From contig NZ_FMTM01000003.1 of assembly GCF_900099775.1 (NCBI RefSeq), forward strand, positions 457,097 to 521,096: a DNA stretch of 64,000 nucleotides, read 5' to 3'. The notes below the pieces were generated by a model. It made no database searches. It worked only from the letters and a program-made list of their open reading frames with translations, and was not told where the DNA came from. This document shows, in pieces, positions 42,929 to 52,085 of the stretch. The position numbers and the translations under genes are program-made. Every line of letters begins with the position of its first letter. Positions within the stretch are counted from its first letter, which is position 1. Origin of the DNA: Rhizobium mongolense subsp. loessense. GTDB taxonomy: Bacteria > Pseudomonadota > Alphaproteobacteria > Rhizobiales > Rhizobiaceae.

Positions 42929-45900
42929 ATGCATCTGCTTCTTGCCCACAGAGGAACGATCAGCGACGGCGACGAGGCGATCGACCTCGGCCAATCGCCC
43001 GCCGATATCCTGTTCCTGTCTGCGGCGGATACGGAGCTTGCGGCGATCGCCGCGGCTCACGCGCAAGGCAAAAGGCCTTTCACGCTCCGCCTCGCCAGCC
43101 TGATGAGCCTCAAACACCCAATGTCCGTCGATGCCTATATCGAACGCACGGCGAGGTGCGCAAAGCTGATCATCGTCCGGGCGCTTGGGGGCGCGAGTTA
43201 CTTCCATTACGCGCTGGAGGCGCTGCATGCCTGCGCAGCGCGGCATGGTGCAATGATTGCGGTACTGCCCGGGGATTCGAAGCCGGATGCGGGATTGACG
43301 CCATTTTCGAACGTGCCGCTCGACGATCTCAACGCGCTCTGGGCTTATCTGATCGAAGGCGGCGACGGGAATTCGCGAAGCTTTCTCGATTACGCGACGG
43401 CGATGCTCTCGGGCGATGAAAAGCCAGGCGCGGCTGCGCCCCTGATGAAAGCGGGTATCTGGTGGCCGGGTCGAGGCGTGATTGGAGTTGAGGAGTGGAA
43501 AGCTGTTTCCGCCTCCGGTATTCCAAACTCGAAGGAAGAGGCCGGATTCAAGCCCACCGTCGCCATCAGCTTCTACCGCGCGCTCGTGCAAAGCGGCGAA
43601 ACGGCCCCCGTTGAGGCGCTCATCGAAGCGCTGGCGGCGGAAGGTCTGCGCCCTCTGCCGATCTTCGCTTATAGTCTCAAGGATCCGCTATCTACCGGCA
43701 TTCTCGAGCGTATCTTTGCAGAGGCGCCGCCCGATGTGGTGATCAACACCACCGGCTTTGCCGTGTCTGCGCCCGGCGCCGATCGCGCGCCGAGCGTGCT
43801 TGAATCAAACGGCGCCGTCGTTCTCCAGGCGATTTTCTCCGCCACATCCAAGGAGGCGTGGGCCTCGTCATCGCAAGGCCTTTCCGCGCGCGATCTCGGC
43901 ATGAACGTCGCGCTGCCGGAGGTCGATGGCCGCGTGCTGGCGCGGGCCGTTTCGTTCAAGTCTGCCGCCCGTTACGACGCTGCTGTCGAAGCCAATATCG
44001 TCGCTAGCGAGCCGGATACCGGTCGTATGCGTTATACGGCGCAACTCGCCGCCAACTGGGCGCGCCTCCGAAACAGGCAGCTTGCGGGCCGGCGGATCGC
44101 GCTGGTGCTTGCAAACTACCCAAGCCGTGACGGACGTCTCGGAAACGGCGTCGGCCTCGATACGCCAGCCGGCACGATCGAAGTGCTGAAGGCGATGCGG
44201 GATGCGGGTTACGCTGTTTCCGGTTTCCCGGCCGATGGCGATGCGCTGATGCGGCACCTCGCCGAGGGGCCGACCAATTCCGGACACGATTGCAAGGTGA
44301 TCCGCGAGACGCTTTCCTTGAGTGGGTACAAAGCGTTCTTTGCATCTCTTCCGAAAAAGATTCAAGACGAGATTGCCGCCCACTGGGGGGATCCGGCGTC
44401 CGATCCCTATTTCACGGACGGCAGTTTCGCCCTGCCTTTCACCCGCTTCGGAAATCTTCTCATCGGCATCCAGCCTGCACGCGGCTACAACATCGATCCG
44501 AAGGAAAGCTACCATTCGCCGGACCTCGTGCCGCCGCATGGCTATCTTGCCTTTTATGCCTTCCTCCGCGAGGAATTCGGCGCCGATGCCGTGATTCATA
44601 TGGGCAAGCACGGCAATCTGGAATGGCTGCCGGGCAAGGCGATGGCGCTGTCTTCGGAATGTTATCCGGAAGCGATCCTCGGCCCGCTGCCGCATCTCTA
44701 TCCCTTCATCATCAACGACCCGGGCGAAGGCACGCAGGCCAAGCGGCGCTCCAGCGCCGTCATCATCGATCACCTCACGCCGCCGCTGACGCGGGCCGAG
44801 AGCTATGGCCCGTTGAAAGACCTGGAAGCACTGGTCGACGAATATTACGAGGCCTCCGGCGGCGACCCGCGGCGTATTCGGCTGCTCGGCAAGCAGATCC
44901 TTGATCTCGTCGCCGATATTGGTCTCGACCGGGATGCGGGGATCGCCAAAGGCGAGAGCGGGGACGAGGCGCTGAAGAAGCTCGACGCCTATCTTTGCGA
45001 TCTGAAGGAAATGCAGATTCGCGATGGCCTGCATGTCTTCGGTGTTGCGCCGCAGGGCCGGTTGCTGACTGATCTCACGGTGGCACTGGCCCGCGTTCCG
45101 CGCAGTTTGGGCGAGCGGGGCGATGCCAGCCTGCACCGGGCGATCGCGGCAGATGCGTTCCTTGGGTTCCCTCTTCTCCTGAACGCGGAGAAGGGCCAGG
45201 TTCTCTCCGTTGGGGAGAAGGGACAGTTGCCAGCCTTCGACCCCCTCGATTGCGATATGTCGACGCCCTGGCTCGGCCCGCGGCCATCGCTGTTGGTAGA
45301 GACCTCCAATACCCCCTGGCGCACCAACGGCGACACCGTCGAGCGCATCGAATTGCTTGCCGCAGAACTGGTCTCCGGTGAAATTCAGTGCCCGCCTGAC
45401 TGGCCTGCAACCCAATCGGTTCTGACCGAGATCGAAACCCACCTGAAGCCTTCCATCCTCGCCTGCGGCAAGGCTGAAATCGCAGGCCTTCTTCGCGGTC
45501 TCGACGGCCGCTTCGTCACTCCAGGTCCGTCCGGCGCGCCGACGCGGGGGCGGCCGGACGTGCTGCCGACAGGGCGAAATTTCTACTCAGTCGATAGCCG
45601 CGCCGTTCCGACGCCTGCAGCCTTCGAACTCGGCAAAAAATCCGCCGAATTGCTCGTCCGGCGCTACGTGCAAGACCATGGCGACTGGCCGGTCTCGTTC
45701 GGGCTGACGGCCTGGGGCACATCGAACATGCGTACCGGCGGCGACGATATCGCGCAAGCGCTGGCGCTGATCGGCGTCAAGCCGGTCTGGGACATGACAT
45801 CGCGGCGCGTCACCGGCTACGAGATCATTCCGCCCGCGCTGCTGGGGCGCCCGCGCGTCGACGTGACGCTGCGTATCTCCGGCTTCTTCCGGGATGCCTT

Positions 45901-46762
45901 TCCCGAGCAGATCGCGCTATTTGACAGGGCAATCCGCTCTGTAGGCGCTCTGGATGAAGACGCCGCAGACAACCCGATCGCCGCCCGCATGCGCGTCGAA
46001 GCCGCGCGCCTTGCCGCAGCCGGCCTCGATGAGGCATCAGCACAAAAGCGCGCGGGCTACCGCATCTTTGGCTCCAAACCCGGTGCCTATGGTGCGGGCC
46101 TGCAGGCATTGATCGACGAAAAGGGCTGGGAGCGGCGTGCCGATCTGGCGGAATCCTATCTTGTCTGGGGCAGCTATGCTTACGGCGCGGCTGAGGAAGG
46201 CAGGGCCGAACGCGGCCTCTTCGAGGAGCGCCTGCGCTCCATCCAGGCCGTAGTGCAGAACCAGGACAACCGCGAGCATGACCTGCTCGACAGCGACGAT
46301 TACTACCAGTTCGAAGGCGGCATGGCGGCCGCGGCCGAACAACTGGGTGGAGTACGTCCCGCGATCTATCACAACGATCACTCGCGGCCGGAAAAGCCGG
46401 TGATCCGCTCGCTGGAGGAGGAGATCGGTCGCGTCGTGCGCGGGCGTGCGGTCAATCCGAAATGGATCGATGGCGTCATGCGTCATGGCTACAAGGGCGC
46501 CTTCGAGATCGCCGCGACGGTCGATTACCTCTTCGCATTTGCAGCGACGACGGGTGCCGTCGGCAACCACCATTTCGAGGCCGTCTACCAGGCCTTCGTC
46601 GCCGATCCGAGAGTTCGCGATTTCATGGCGGAGAAGAACCCGGCGGCGCTTGCGGACATGAAGGAGCGGCTGCTCGAAGCGATCGACCGCAGGCTCTGGA
46701 CGCCGCGCAGCAATTCGGCGAGCTTCGATCTCGCGCCGCCACGTCACACAGGAACGGCATAA
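42929..46762 (+). CDS. cobN: Cobaltochelatase large subunit CobN
   Basis: A 1277-residue protein, the normal size for CobN, which inserts Co2+ into hydrogenobyrinic acid a,c-diamide with the ATPase subunits CobS and CobT. Family landmarks include the active-site segment MGKHGNLEWLPGK near residue 560, INDPGEGTQAKRR near 594, and the C-terminal DDYYQFEGGMAAAAE near 1125. cobS and cobT are not in this window; in rhizobia they usually lie elsewhere. The start is nine bases after cobW. Confidence 0.96.
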   Translation: MHLLLAHRGTISDGDEAIDLGQSPADILFLSAADTELAAIAAAHAQGKRPFTLRLASLMSLKHPMSVDAYIERTARCAKLIIVRALGGASYFHYALEALHACAARHGAMIAVLPGDSKPDAGLTPFSNVPLDDLNALWAYLIEGGDGNSRSFLDYATAMLSGDEKPGAAAPLMKAGIWWPGRGVIGVEEWKAVSASGIPNSKEEAGFKPTVAISFYRALVQSGETAPVEALIEALAAEGLRPLPIFAYSLKDPLSTGILERIFAEAPPDVVINTTGFAVSAPGADRAPSVLESNGAVVLQAIFSATSKEAWASSSQGLSARDLGMNVALPEVDGRVLARAVSFKSAARYDAAVEANIVASEPDTGRMRYTAQLAANWARLRNRQLAGRRIALVLANYPSRDGRLGNGVGLDTPAGTIEVLKAMRDAGYAVSGFPADGDALMRHLAEGPTNSGHDCKVIRETLSLSGYKAFFASLPKKIQDEIAAHWGDPASDPYFTDGSFALPFTRFGNLLIGIQPARGYNIDPKESYHSPDLVPPHGYLAFYAFLREEFGADAVIHMGKHGNLEWLPGKAMALSSECYPEAILGPLPHLYPFIINDPGEGTQAKRRSSAVIIDHLTPPLTRAESYGPLKDLEALVDEYYEASGGDPRRIRLLGKQILDLVADIGLDRDAGIAKGESGDEALKKLDAYLCDLKEMQIRDGLHVFGVAPQGRLLTDLTVALARVPRSLGERGDASLHRAIAADAFLGFPLLLNAEKGQVLSVGEKGQLPAFDPLDCDMSTPWLGPRPSLLVETSNTPWRTNGDTVERIELLAAELVSGEIQCPPDWPATQSVLTEIETHLKPSILACGKAEIAGLLRGLDGRFVTPGPSGAPTRGRPDVLPTGRNFYSVDSRAVPTPAAFELGKKSAELLVRRYVQDHGDWPVSFGLTAWGTSNMRTGGDDIAQALALIGVKPVWDMTSRRVTGYEIIPPALLGRPRVDVTLRISGFFRDAFPEQIALFDRAIRSVGALDEDAADNPIAARMRVEAARLAAAGLDEASAQKRAGYRIFGSKPGAYGAGLQALIDEKGWERRADLAESYLVWGSYAYGAAEEGRAERGLFEERLRSIQAVVQNQDNREHDLLDSDDYYQFEGGMAAAAEQLGGVRPAIYHNDHSRPEKPVIRSLEEEIGRVVRGRAVNPKWIDGVMRHGYKGAFEIAATVDYLFAFAATTGAVGNHHFEAVYQAFVADPRVRDFMAEKNPAALADMKERLLEAIDRRLWTPRSNSASFDLAPPRHTGTA

Positions 46763-46780
46763 GCCTTGTAGGGAAGAACA

Positions 46781-47413
46781 ATGAGCGAAGAACCAGTGGA
46801 AAGCGGCGAGAAGGACGATGCACGTCACGCCGAAAAGATGGCCAAGAAGAAGGCCGCACGTGACAAGATCATGGCCACGAAAACCGACGAGAAAGGCCTG
46901 ATCATCGTTCACACCGGAAAAGGCAAGGGCAAGTCGTCTGCCGCCTTCGGGATGATCTTCCGACATATCGCCCACCGCAAACCGTCAGCCGTCGTGCAGT
47001 TCATCAAGGGCGCGATGTGGACCGGCGAGCGCGACCTGATCGAGAAACATTTCTCCGACGTTTGCCAGTTTCATACGATGGGCGAGGGCTTCACCTGGGA
47101 AACGCAGGACCGCGCGCGCGATGTCGCAGCGGCGAAGGCTGCCTGGGAAAAGGCGAAGGAACTGATCCGCGACGAGCGCAATTCCATGGTGTTGCTCGAC
47201 GAGATCAACATCGCGCTCCGCTATGACTATCTCGACCTCAACGAGGTGATCGCATTTCTCAAGGCCGAGAAACCTTATATGACACACGTCGTGCTGACCG
47301 GCCGGAACGCCAAGGACGAGCTGATCGAGATCGCCGATCTGGTCACGGAAATGGAGCTGATCAAGCATCCGTTCCGCTCTGGTATCAAGGGACAGCCCGG
47401 CGTGGAGTTCTGA
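46781..47413 (+). CDS. cobO: Cob(I)alamin adenosyltransferase CobO
   Basis: A 210-residue enzyme that transfers the 5'-deoxyadenosyl group from ATP to cobalt. After a charged Lys/Glu-rich leader, the inverted P-loop GKGKGKSSAAFG is near residue 45; VLLDEINIALRY near 140 and GRNAKDELIEIADLVTEM near 175 are CobA/CobO signatures. It closes the riboswitch operon and is convergent with the TSUP gene, whose stop lies seven bases away. Confidence 0.95.
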   Translation: MSEEPVESGEKDDARHAEKMAKKKAARDKIMATKTDEKGLIIVHTGKGKGKSSAAFGMIFRHIAHRKPSAVVQFIKGAMWTGERDLIEKHFSDVCQFHTMGEGFTWETQDRARDVAAAKAAWEKAKELIRDERNSMVLLDEINIALRYDYLDLNEVIAFLKAEKPYMTHVVLTGRNAKDELIEIADLVTEMELIKHPFRSGIKGQPGVEF

Positions 47414-47420
47414 TGGCGGA

Positions 47421-48269
47421 TCAATTTCCCGGCAGGTAATCGAAGGCCATTGCCAGGCTCCAGAGGCGCAGAGGGTTCGTCGGGTCGGACAGAAGCTTGA
47501 TCGTGAACGCTATGCAAACCGTCACGAGCAGCGGCTTGATGAGCTTGGCGCCGGTGCGCATCGCAAGCCGTGAGCCGACCTGCGCGCCGAGGAACTGGCA
47601 GAGACCCATCATCAGCCCGACCATCCAGAGCGTTGCTCCGAAGGAGGCGAAGACGATGAGCGCGCCGATGTTCGAGCCGAGATTCAGAAGCTTGGTATGC
47701 GCCGTTGCCTTCAGCATGCCGAAACCGGCAAGCGTCACGAAGGACAGCATGAAGAAGGAGCCCGTGCCCGGACCGAAAACTCCGTCGTAAAAGCCGATGA
47801 GCGGTACGAAAGTCATGCCAAAGACGAAAGGCGTGACGCGGCGGTGGGTATCGAGGTCGTTAAGGTTTGGCTTGAAGGCGAAATAGAGCGCAATCGCGAT
47901 CAGCAGCACCGGCATGACGGCGCGCAAGACATCGCCGGGCACGATCGTCGCAAGGGCTGCTCCGAGCGCTCCGCCCATAGCCGCCATCATGGCCATCGGC
48001 AGTTGTTCTCGAAGGTTCACATGGCCCTTGCGCGCATAGGCGATCGTCGCAGACGCTGCTCCGAAAACGGATTGCACCTTGTTCGTGCCGAGCGTCTGGA
48101 GCGGCGGAATCCCTGCGATCAGCATCGCCGGGACGGTGATGAGCCCGCCGCCGCCGGCGATGGCATCGACAAAGCCGGCAAAAAAGCCGGCAAGGCAGAG
48201 GAGTAGAAGCAGGTGGGGAGCGATATCGGACAAGGAGGAACTCGAAGGCAGGACTGAAGTCAACGCCAT
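47421..48269 (-). CDS. TSUP (TauE/SafE) family membrane transporter
   Basis: A 282-residue protein with about eight helices and the two family repeats: GFFAGFVDAIAGGGGLITVPAM near residue 25 and GFYDGVFGPGTGSFFMLSFV near 155. TSUP proteins move organosulfur compounds or anions. The frame stays open upstream through cobE in antisense, so I place the start at 48269, where the transporter N-terminus begins. It separates cobO from cobE on the other strand; a link to cobalt or cobalamin uptake is possible but unsupported. Confidence 0.85.
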   Translation of the reverse strand: MALTSVLPSSSSLSDIAPHLLLLLCLAGFFAGFVDAIAGGGGLITVPAMLIAGIPPLQTLGTNKVQSVFGAASATIAYARKGHVNLREQLPMAMMAAMGGALGAALATIVPGDVLRAVMPVLLIAIALYFAFKPNLNDLDTHRRVTPFVFGMTFVPLIGFYDGVFGPGTGSFFMLSFVTLAGFGMLKATAHTKLLNLGSNIGALIVFASFGATLWMVGLMMGLCQFLGAQVGSRLAMRTGAKLIKPLLVTVCIAFTIKLLSDPTNPLRLWSLAMAFDYLPGN

Positions 48270-48312
48270 GTTGCATTTCCGGCTTTCGGCTGCAATGGCT
48301 GGAAGGACACTC

Positions 48313-48753
48313 ATGCATTTCAAAATAGGGCCGATGACCGGAATCACCTTCGATATTTCACGCCGCCATGTCCTCGGCCTCGGTTGCGAGCGCGGCACGC
48401 CGCCCGACGAAGTCGTGGCGCTTGCGGCCGAGGCTTTGTGGCTGGGCGGTCTGGTGCCCGGTGAACTCGCAGCGATCGCATCTATCGACGGCCGGGCCGG
48501 GGAGCCTGCTTTTATCGAGGCCGCCAGGCATTTCGGCGTGCCGATGCTGCTTTTCAGTGCCGCACGCCTTGAGGAAGAGACGCCGCGCCTTAAAAATCCA
48601 TCCGACATCGTCTTTGCCCGGGTCGGCTGCCACGGCGTTGCCGAGTCGGCGGCGCTTGCCGCTTGCGGCCGCAACGCAGAGCTTGCGGTGCCCAAGATCA
48701 AATCTGCGCGCGCAACCGCGGCGATCGCCTGCATGCGGTTGCAGAAAGAATAA
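48313..48753 (+). CDS. cobE: Cobalamin biosynthesis protein CobE
   Basis: A 146-residue protein equal to the C-terminal domain of CbiG, seen in LGLGCERGTPPDEVVALAAEAL, AAIASIDGRAGEPAF and FGVPMLLFSAARLEE. CobE is required in the aerobic pathway, probably around the ring-contraction and C2-fragment steps, though its exact role is unsettled. ATG 48313 is taken as the start; ATG 48334 is possible. It is divergent from the TSUP gene with only 43 bases between starts. Confidence 0.88.
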   Translation: MHFKIGPMTGITFDISRRHVLGLGCERGTPPDEVVALAAEALWLGGLVPGELAAIASIDGRAGEPAFIEAARHFGVPMLLFSAARLEEETPRLKNPSDIVFARVGCHGVAESAALAACGRNAELAVPKIKSARATAAIACMRLQKE

Positions 48754-48823
48754 CGGGCGCTATGGTGTCGCCACTTCGCGAGGCGTTTTCCGGCACGCGG
48801 CGAACAGCATAAAAGGAAATCTC

Positions 48824-49798
48824 ATGCACAAGGTCATTTATGACACGGACCCGGGCGTCGATGACGCCATGGCGCTCCTCTTCCTGCATCGTCACCCCGA
48901 CGTCGACCTGATCGGCATCACGACCGTTTTCGGCAATGCCTCGATCGAAACGACGACGCGCAACGCGCTGTTTTTGAAGCGCGAATGGGATATTCCGGCC
49001 CCAGTCGCCAAGGGTACGGGTACGACGATCGATCCGTCGCGCAAGGAGATCGAGTGGCCGACCGTCGTGCATGGCGACAATGGGCTCGGCAATATCGACC
49101 TGCCGGAAACCGTCGACGTGCCGCTCGATCCGCGCCCGGCTTACCGGTTCATCGTCGACACCGTGCGCGCCAATCCGGGCGAGGTGACGCTCGTTGCCGT
49201 CGGCCGCATGACGAATCTTGCGCTGGCGCTGAAGGAAGATCCGGAGATCGCCAAGCTCGTGAAGGCCGTCGTCATCATGGGCGGCAATTTCTATGTGCCG
49301 GGCAATGTCTCGCCGGTCGCGGAAGCCAATATTCACGGCGATCCAGAAGCTGCCGACATCGTCCTGACCGCTCCCTGGAAAGTTGTAGTCATCGGCCTCG
49401 ACGTGACCGCGGCCACGACCATGAGCCGGCGCTATCTCGCCGCTGCCGCCGCAGAGGGCGACAGAGCCGTCAAACTGCTGAACGAGCTCTCCCAGTTCTA
49501 CATCGATTTCTACGCGCACGCGGTCGATGACGGAATGATGGTGCATGACAGCTGCGCCTGCGTCTATGTCGTGGCGCCGGAACTCTTTTCGACCATCACA
49601 GGTTCTGTTCGCGTCGTATGTGGCGGTATTGCCGACGGCCAGACGATCGTGAAGCCGGATGGCCGCCGCTTCCCGCCTGGTGATTGGGACGGCCTGCCGA
49701 GCCAGATCGTCTGCACCGGCGTCGAGTCGGAAATGGTGATCGGCCTCGTTCGCGAGACGCTGCTGCGGGCCGGGGTTGCCTCTGGCCGTTCTTGCTGA
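48824..49798 (+). CDS. Inosine-uridine nucleoside hydrolase
   Basis: A 324-residue nucleoside N-ribohydrolase that cleaves the glycosidic bond of ribonucleosides. The calcium-binding N-terminal motif DTDPGVDDAMAL (residues 7-18) is intact, followed by GITTVFGNAS, VVHGDNGLGN and the catalytic-region ANIHGDPEAADIV. The start follows AAAAGGAAATCTC. It sits inside the cob block without an obvious role in cobalamin synthesis; provision of ribose or bases for the lower ligand is speculative. Confidence 0.9.
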   Translation: MHKVIYDTDPGVDDAMALLFLHRHPDVDLIGITTVFGNASIETTTRNALFLKREWDIPAPVAKGTGTTIDPSRKEIEWPTVVHGDNGLGNIDLPETVDVPLDPRPAYRFIVDTVRANPGEVTLVAVGRMTNLALALKEDPEIAKLVKAVVIMGGNFYVPGNVSPVAEANIHGDPEAADIVLTAPWKVVVIGLDVTAATTMSRRYLAAAAAEGDRAVKLLNELSQFYIDFYAHAVDDGMMVHDSCACVYVVAPELFSTITGSVRVVCGGIADGQTIVKPDGRRFPPGDWDGLPSQIVCTGVESEMVIGLVRETLLRAGVASGRSC

Positions 49799-49938
49799 AT
49801 CCGATCAATGGGATGGCTTGCTTTCCTTAAGTTCGGATTCAACCCTTTCCAAAATTGAGTCAGTTTCCACCCGGCAGCCTGTGGTCGGCTTTCACCGTTG
49901 CCGTTGACCTTGCCTGCTGCCGGGCATAGATCACCTGA

Positions 49939-50781
49939 ATGATCGAAAGCGCATTCTCCCATCTGCCGGCGCTGGAGCCGGGCAGCGTCTGGCTCGTCGG
50001 CGCCGGGCCGGGCGACCCTGGCCTGTTGACGCTGCTTGCCGCTAAGGCGATGGCGGAAGCCGATTTGATCATTCACGACGCTCTGGTGAATGAGGAATGC
50101 TTGAGGCTCGCGCGGGCCGATGCCGTTCTCGAATATGCCGGCAAGCGAGGCGGCAAGCCTTCCGCGAATCAGCGGGATATCTCGCTTCGCCTGGTCGAAC
50201 TTGCGTGCTCCGGCAAACGCGTGCTGCGGCTGAAGGGCGGCGATCCCTTCGTCTTCGGCCGTGGCGGCGAGGAGGCGCTGACGCTCGTCGAGCACAACAT
50301 CCCGTTCCGCATCGTGCCGGGCATTACGGCCGGTATCGGCGGGCTCGCCTATGCTGGCATTCCGGTCACCCATCGCGACATCAACCATGCGGTCACGTTT
50401 CTCACCGGCCATGATTCTTCCGGCATCGTGCCGGATGCGATCAATTGGGAGGCGATCGGTCGCGGTTCGCCGGTGATCGTCATCTATATGGCGATGAAGC
50501 ATATCGCCCAGATCAGCTCCAACCTCATCGCGGCGGGCCGCAATCCGTCGGAGCCGGTCGCCTTCGTCTGCAATGCCGCAACCAGCGGGCAGCAGGTTCT
50601 GGAAACGACGCTTGGTGAAGCACCCGCCGCCGTCGCGGCCTCAGGCTTGGAGCCGCCTGCAATTGTCGTCGTCGGCGAGGTCGTGAGATTGCGCCCGTCG
50701 CTCGATTGGCTGGGTGCTTTGGCCGGGCGCAGGCTACAGCCCGATCCGTTTCGCAGCACCGGCGGGAAGGTGACGGCATGA
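49939..50781 (+). CDS. cobA: Uroporphyrinogen-III C-methyltransferase CobA
   Basis: A 280-residue SAM-dependent enzyme that methylates uroporphyrinogen III at C-2 and C-7, the first committed step to cobalamin and sirohaem. Motifs: VGAGPGDPGLLTL near residue 21, GGDPFVFGRGGEE near 101, and PGITAGIGG near 127. It lacks the CysG bifunctional extension. Its last four bases overlap the cobB start (ATGA), the first of three such overlaps in cobABCD. Confidence 0.95.
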   Translation: MIESAFSHLPALEPGSVWLVGAGPGDPGLLTLLAAKAMAEADLIIHDALVNEECLRLARADAVLEYAGKRGGKPSANQRDISLRLVELACSGKRVLRLKGGDPFVFGRGGEEALTLVEHNIPFRIVPGITAGIGGLAYAGIPVTHRDINHAVTFLTGHDSSGIVPDAINWEAIGRGSPVIVIYMAMKHIAQISSNLIAAGRNPSEPVAFVCNAATSGQQVLETTLGEAPAAVAASGLEPPAIVVVGEVVRLRPSLDWLGALAGRRLQPDPFRSTGGKVTA

Positions 50782-52085
50782 GCGGGTTGCTGATCGCTGC
50801 GCCGTCCTCCGGCTCCGGCAAGACTACGATCACACTCGGCCTGCTTCGGGCGCTTCGCAACCGCGGTGTTGCGGTCGCTCCCGGCAAGGCCGGCCCGGAC
50901 TATATCGATCCTGCCTTTCATTCCGCCGCCAGCGGCACGCCCTGCCTGAATTTCGACGCCTGGGCCATGCGGCCCGAGTTGATTTCCGCCAATGCCGCGT
51001 TGCACCGCTCCGGCGATCGCATTCTGGTCATTGAGGCGATGATGGGGCTCTTCGACGGTGCGGCCGACGGCAGGGGGACCGCGGCCGATCTCGCCGCCAT
51101 GCTTCGCCTATCCGTCGTGCTCGTTGTCGACGCCTCGCGCATGTCGCATTCGGTCGCGCCGCTCGTCAGCGGCTTTGCTAGCTTCCGCGCCGATGTCCGC
51201 ATCGCCGGGGTCATTCTCAACAAGGTCGGCAGCGAGCGGCACGAGACGATGCTGCGCCATGCCCTCGATGCGATCCGCATGCCGGTCATAGCGGTCATCC
51301 GCAGCGACAAGACACTGGCGCTTCCGGAGCGGCATCTGGGCCTCGTCCAGGCGGGCGAGCATCAGGGGCTGGAGGACTTTATCGAGCATGCTGCCGAGGC
51401 CGTTTCCGACGAGTGCAATTTCGAGTTTCTTCTGCGCACCGCGCGCCAGGGTCTCAACGTTCCCTCGGCGGCGAATATCCATCGGCTGACGCCCCTCGGA
51501 AGCCGTATTGCCGTTGCCCGCGACATCGCCTTTGCCTTTTCCTACGAACATATGCTGCTCGGCTGGCGCCGCCGCGGGGCAACGATCTCTTTCTTCTCGC
51601 CGCTGGCCGACGAAGCACCCGCCGCCGATGCCGATGCGATCTATCTGCCGGGCGGCTATCCGGAACTGCATGCCGGAGAGATCGCGGGCGCGCAGAATTT
51701 CCGCCGCGCGATGATCGAGGCTGCAGGACGCGGAACGCGCATTTACGGCGAGTGCGGCGGCTACATGGTCATTGGCGAAGGGCTGATCGATGTCGGCGGC
51801 ACGCGGCACGAGATGCTCGGCCTGCTGCCGCTTGTCACCAGCTATGAAGAGCGGAGCCGGCATCTCGGCTATCGCCGTGTCCAGCCGGTCGACGGGGCAT
51901 TCTTCGACCATGCCATGACGGCCCATGAATATCATTACTCCACTGTCGTTCACGAAGGCGAGGCCGACAGGCTCTTCAGGGTGAGCGATGCTCTCGGCAT
52001 CGGTCTCGGTGAAGCCGGCCTTCGCCGCGGCCAGATCGCTGGGTCTTATATGCATCTGATCGACCTTGCTGGAACCGCCGCATGA
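50778..52085 (+). CDS. cobB: Hydrogenobyrinic acid a,c-diamide synthase CobB
   Basis: A 435-residue glutamine- and ATP-dependent amidase acting on the a and c carboxylates before cobalt insertion. The P-loop domain starts AAPSSGSGKTT (7-17), and the C-terminal glutaminase-like domain has LPGGYPELHA near 292 and the Cys in YGECGGYMVIG near 327. Adjacent cobA and cobC overlap it by four bases each, indicating coupled translation. Confidence 0.95.
   Translation: MSGLLIAAPSSGSGKTTITLGLLRALRNRGVAVAPGKAGPDYIDPAFHSAASGTPCLNFDAWAMRPELISANAALHRSGDRILVIEAMMGLFDGAADGRGTAADLAAMLRLSVVLVVDASRMSHSVAPLVSGFASFRADVRIAGVILNKVGSERHETMLRHALDAIRMPVIAVIRSDKTLALPERHLGLVQAGEHQGLEDFIEHAAEAVSDECNFEFLLRTARQGLNVPSAANIHRLTPLGSRIAVARDIAFAFSYEHMLLGWRRRGATISFFSPLADEAPAADADAIYLPGGYPELHAGEIAGAQNFRRAMIEAAGRGTRIYGECGGYMVIGEGLIDVGGTRHEMLGLLPLVTSYEERSRHLGYRRVQPVDGAFFDHAMTAHEYHYSTVVHEGEADRLFRVSDALGIGLGEAGLRRGQIAGSYMHLIDLAGTAA

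Noticed and set aside
41633..43591. 652-codon open frame on the minus strand
   Set aside because: Antisense to cobP, cobW and cobN; composition is that of a shadow frame.
43868..45442. 524-codon open frame on the minus strand
   Set aside because: Antisense to cobN and without family features.
48368..48823. N-terminal extension of the nucleoside hydrolase by 152 codons
   Set aside because: The extension lies over cobE in another frame; the enzyme's own start at 48824 has a ribosome binding site and matches the family's N-terminus.
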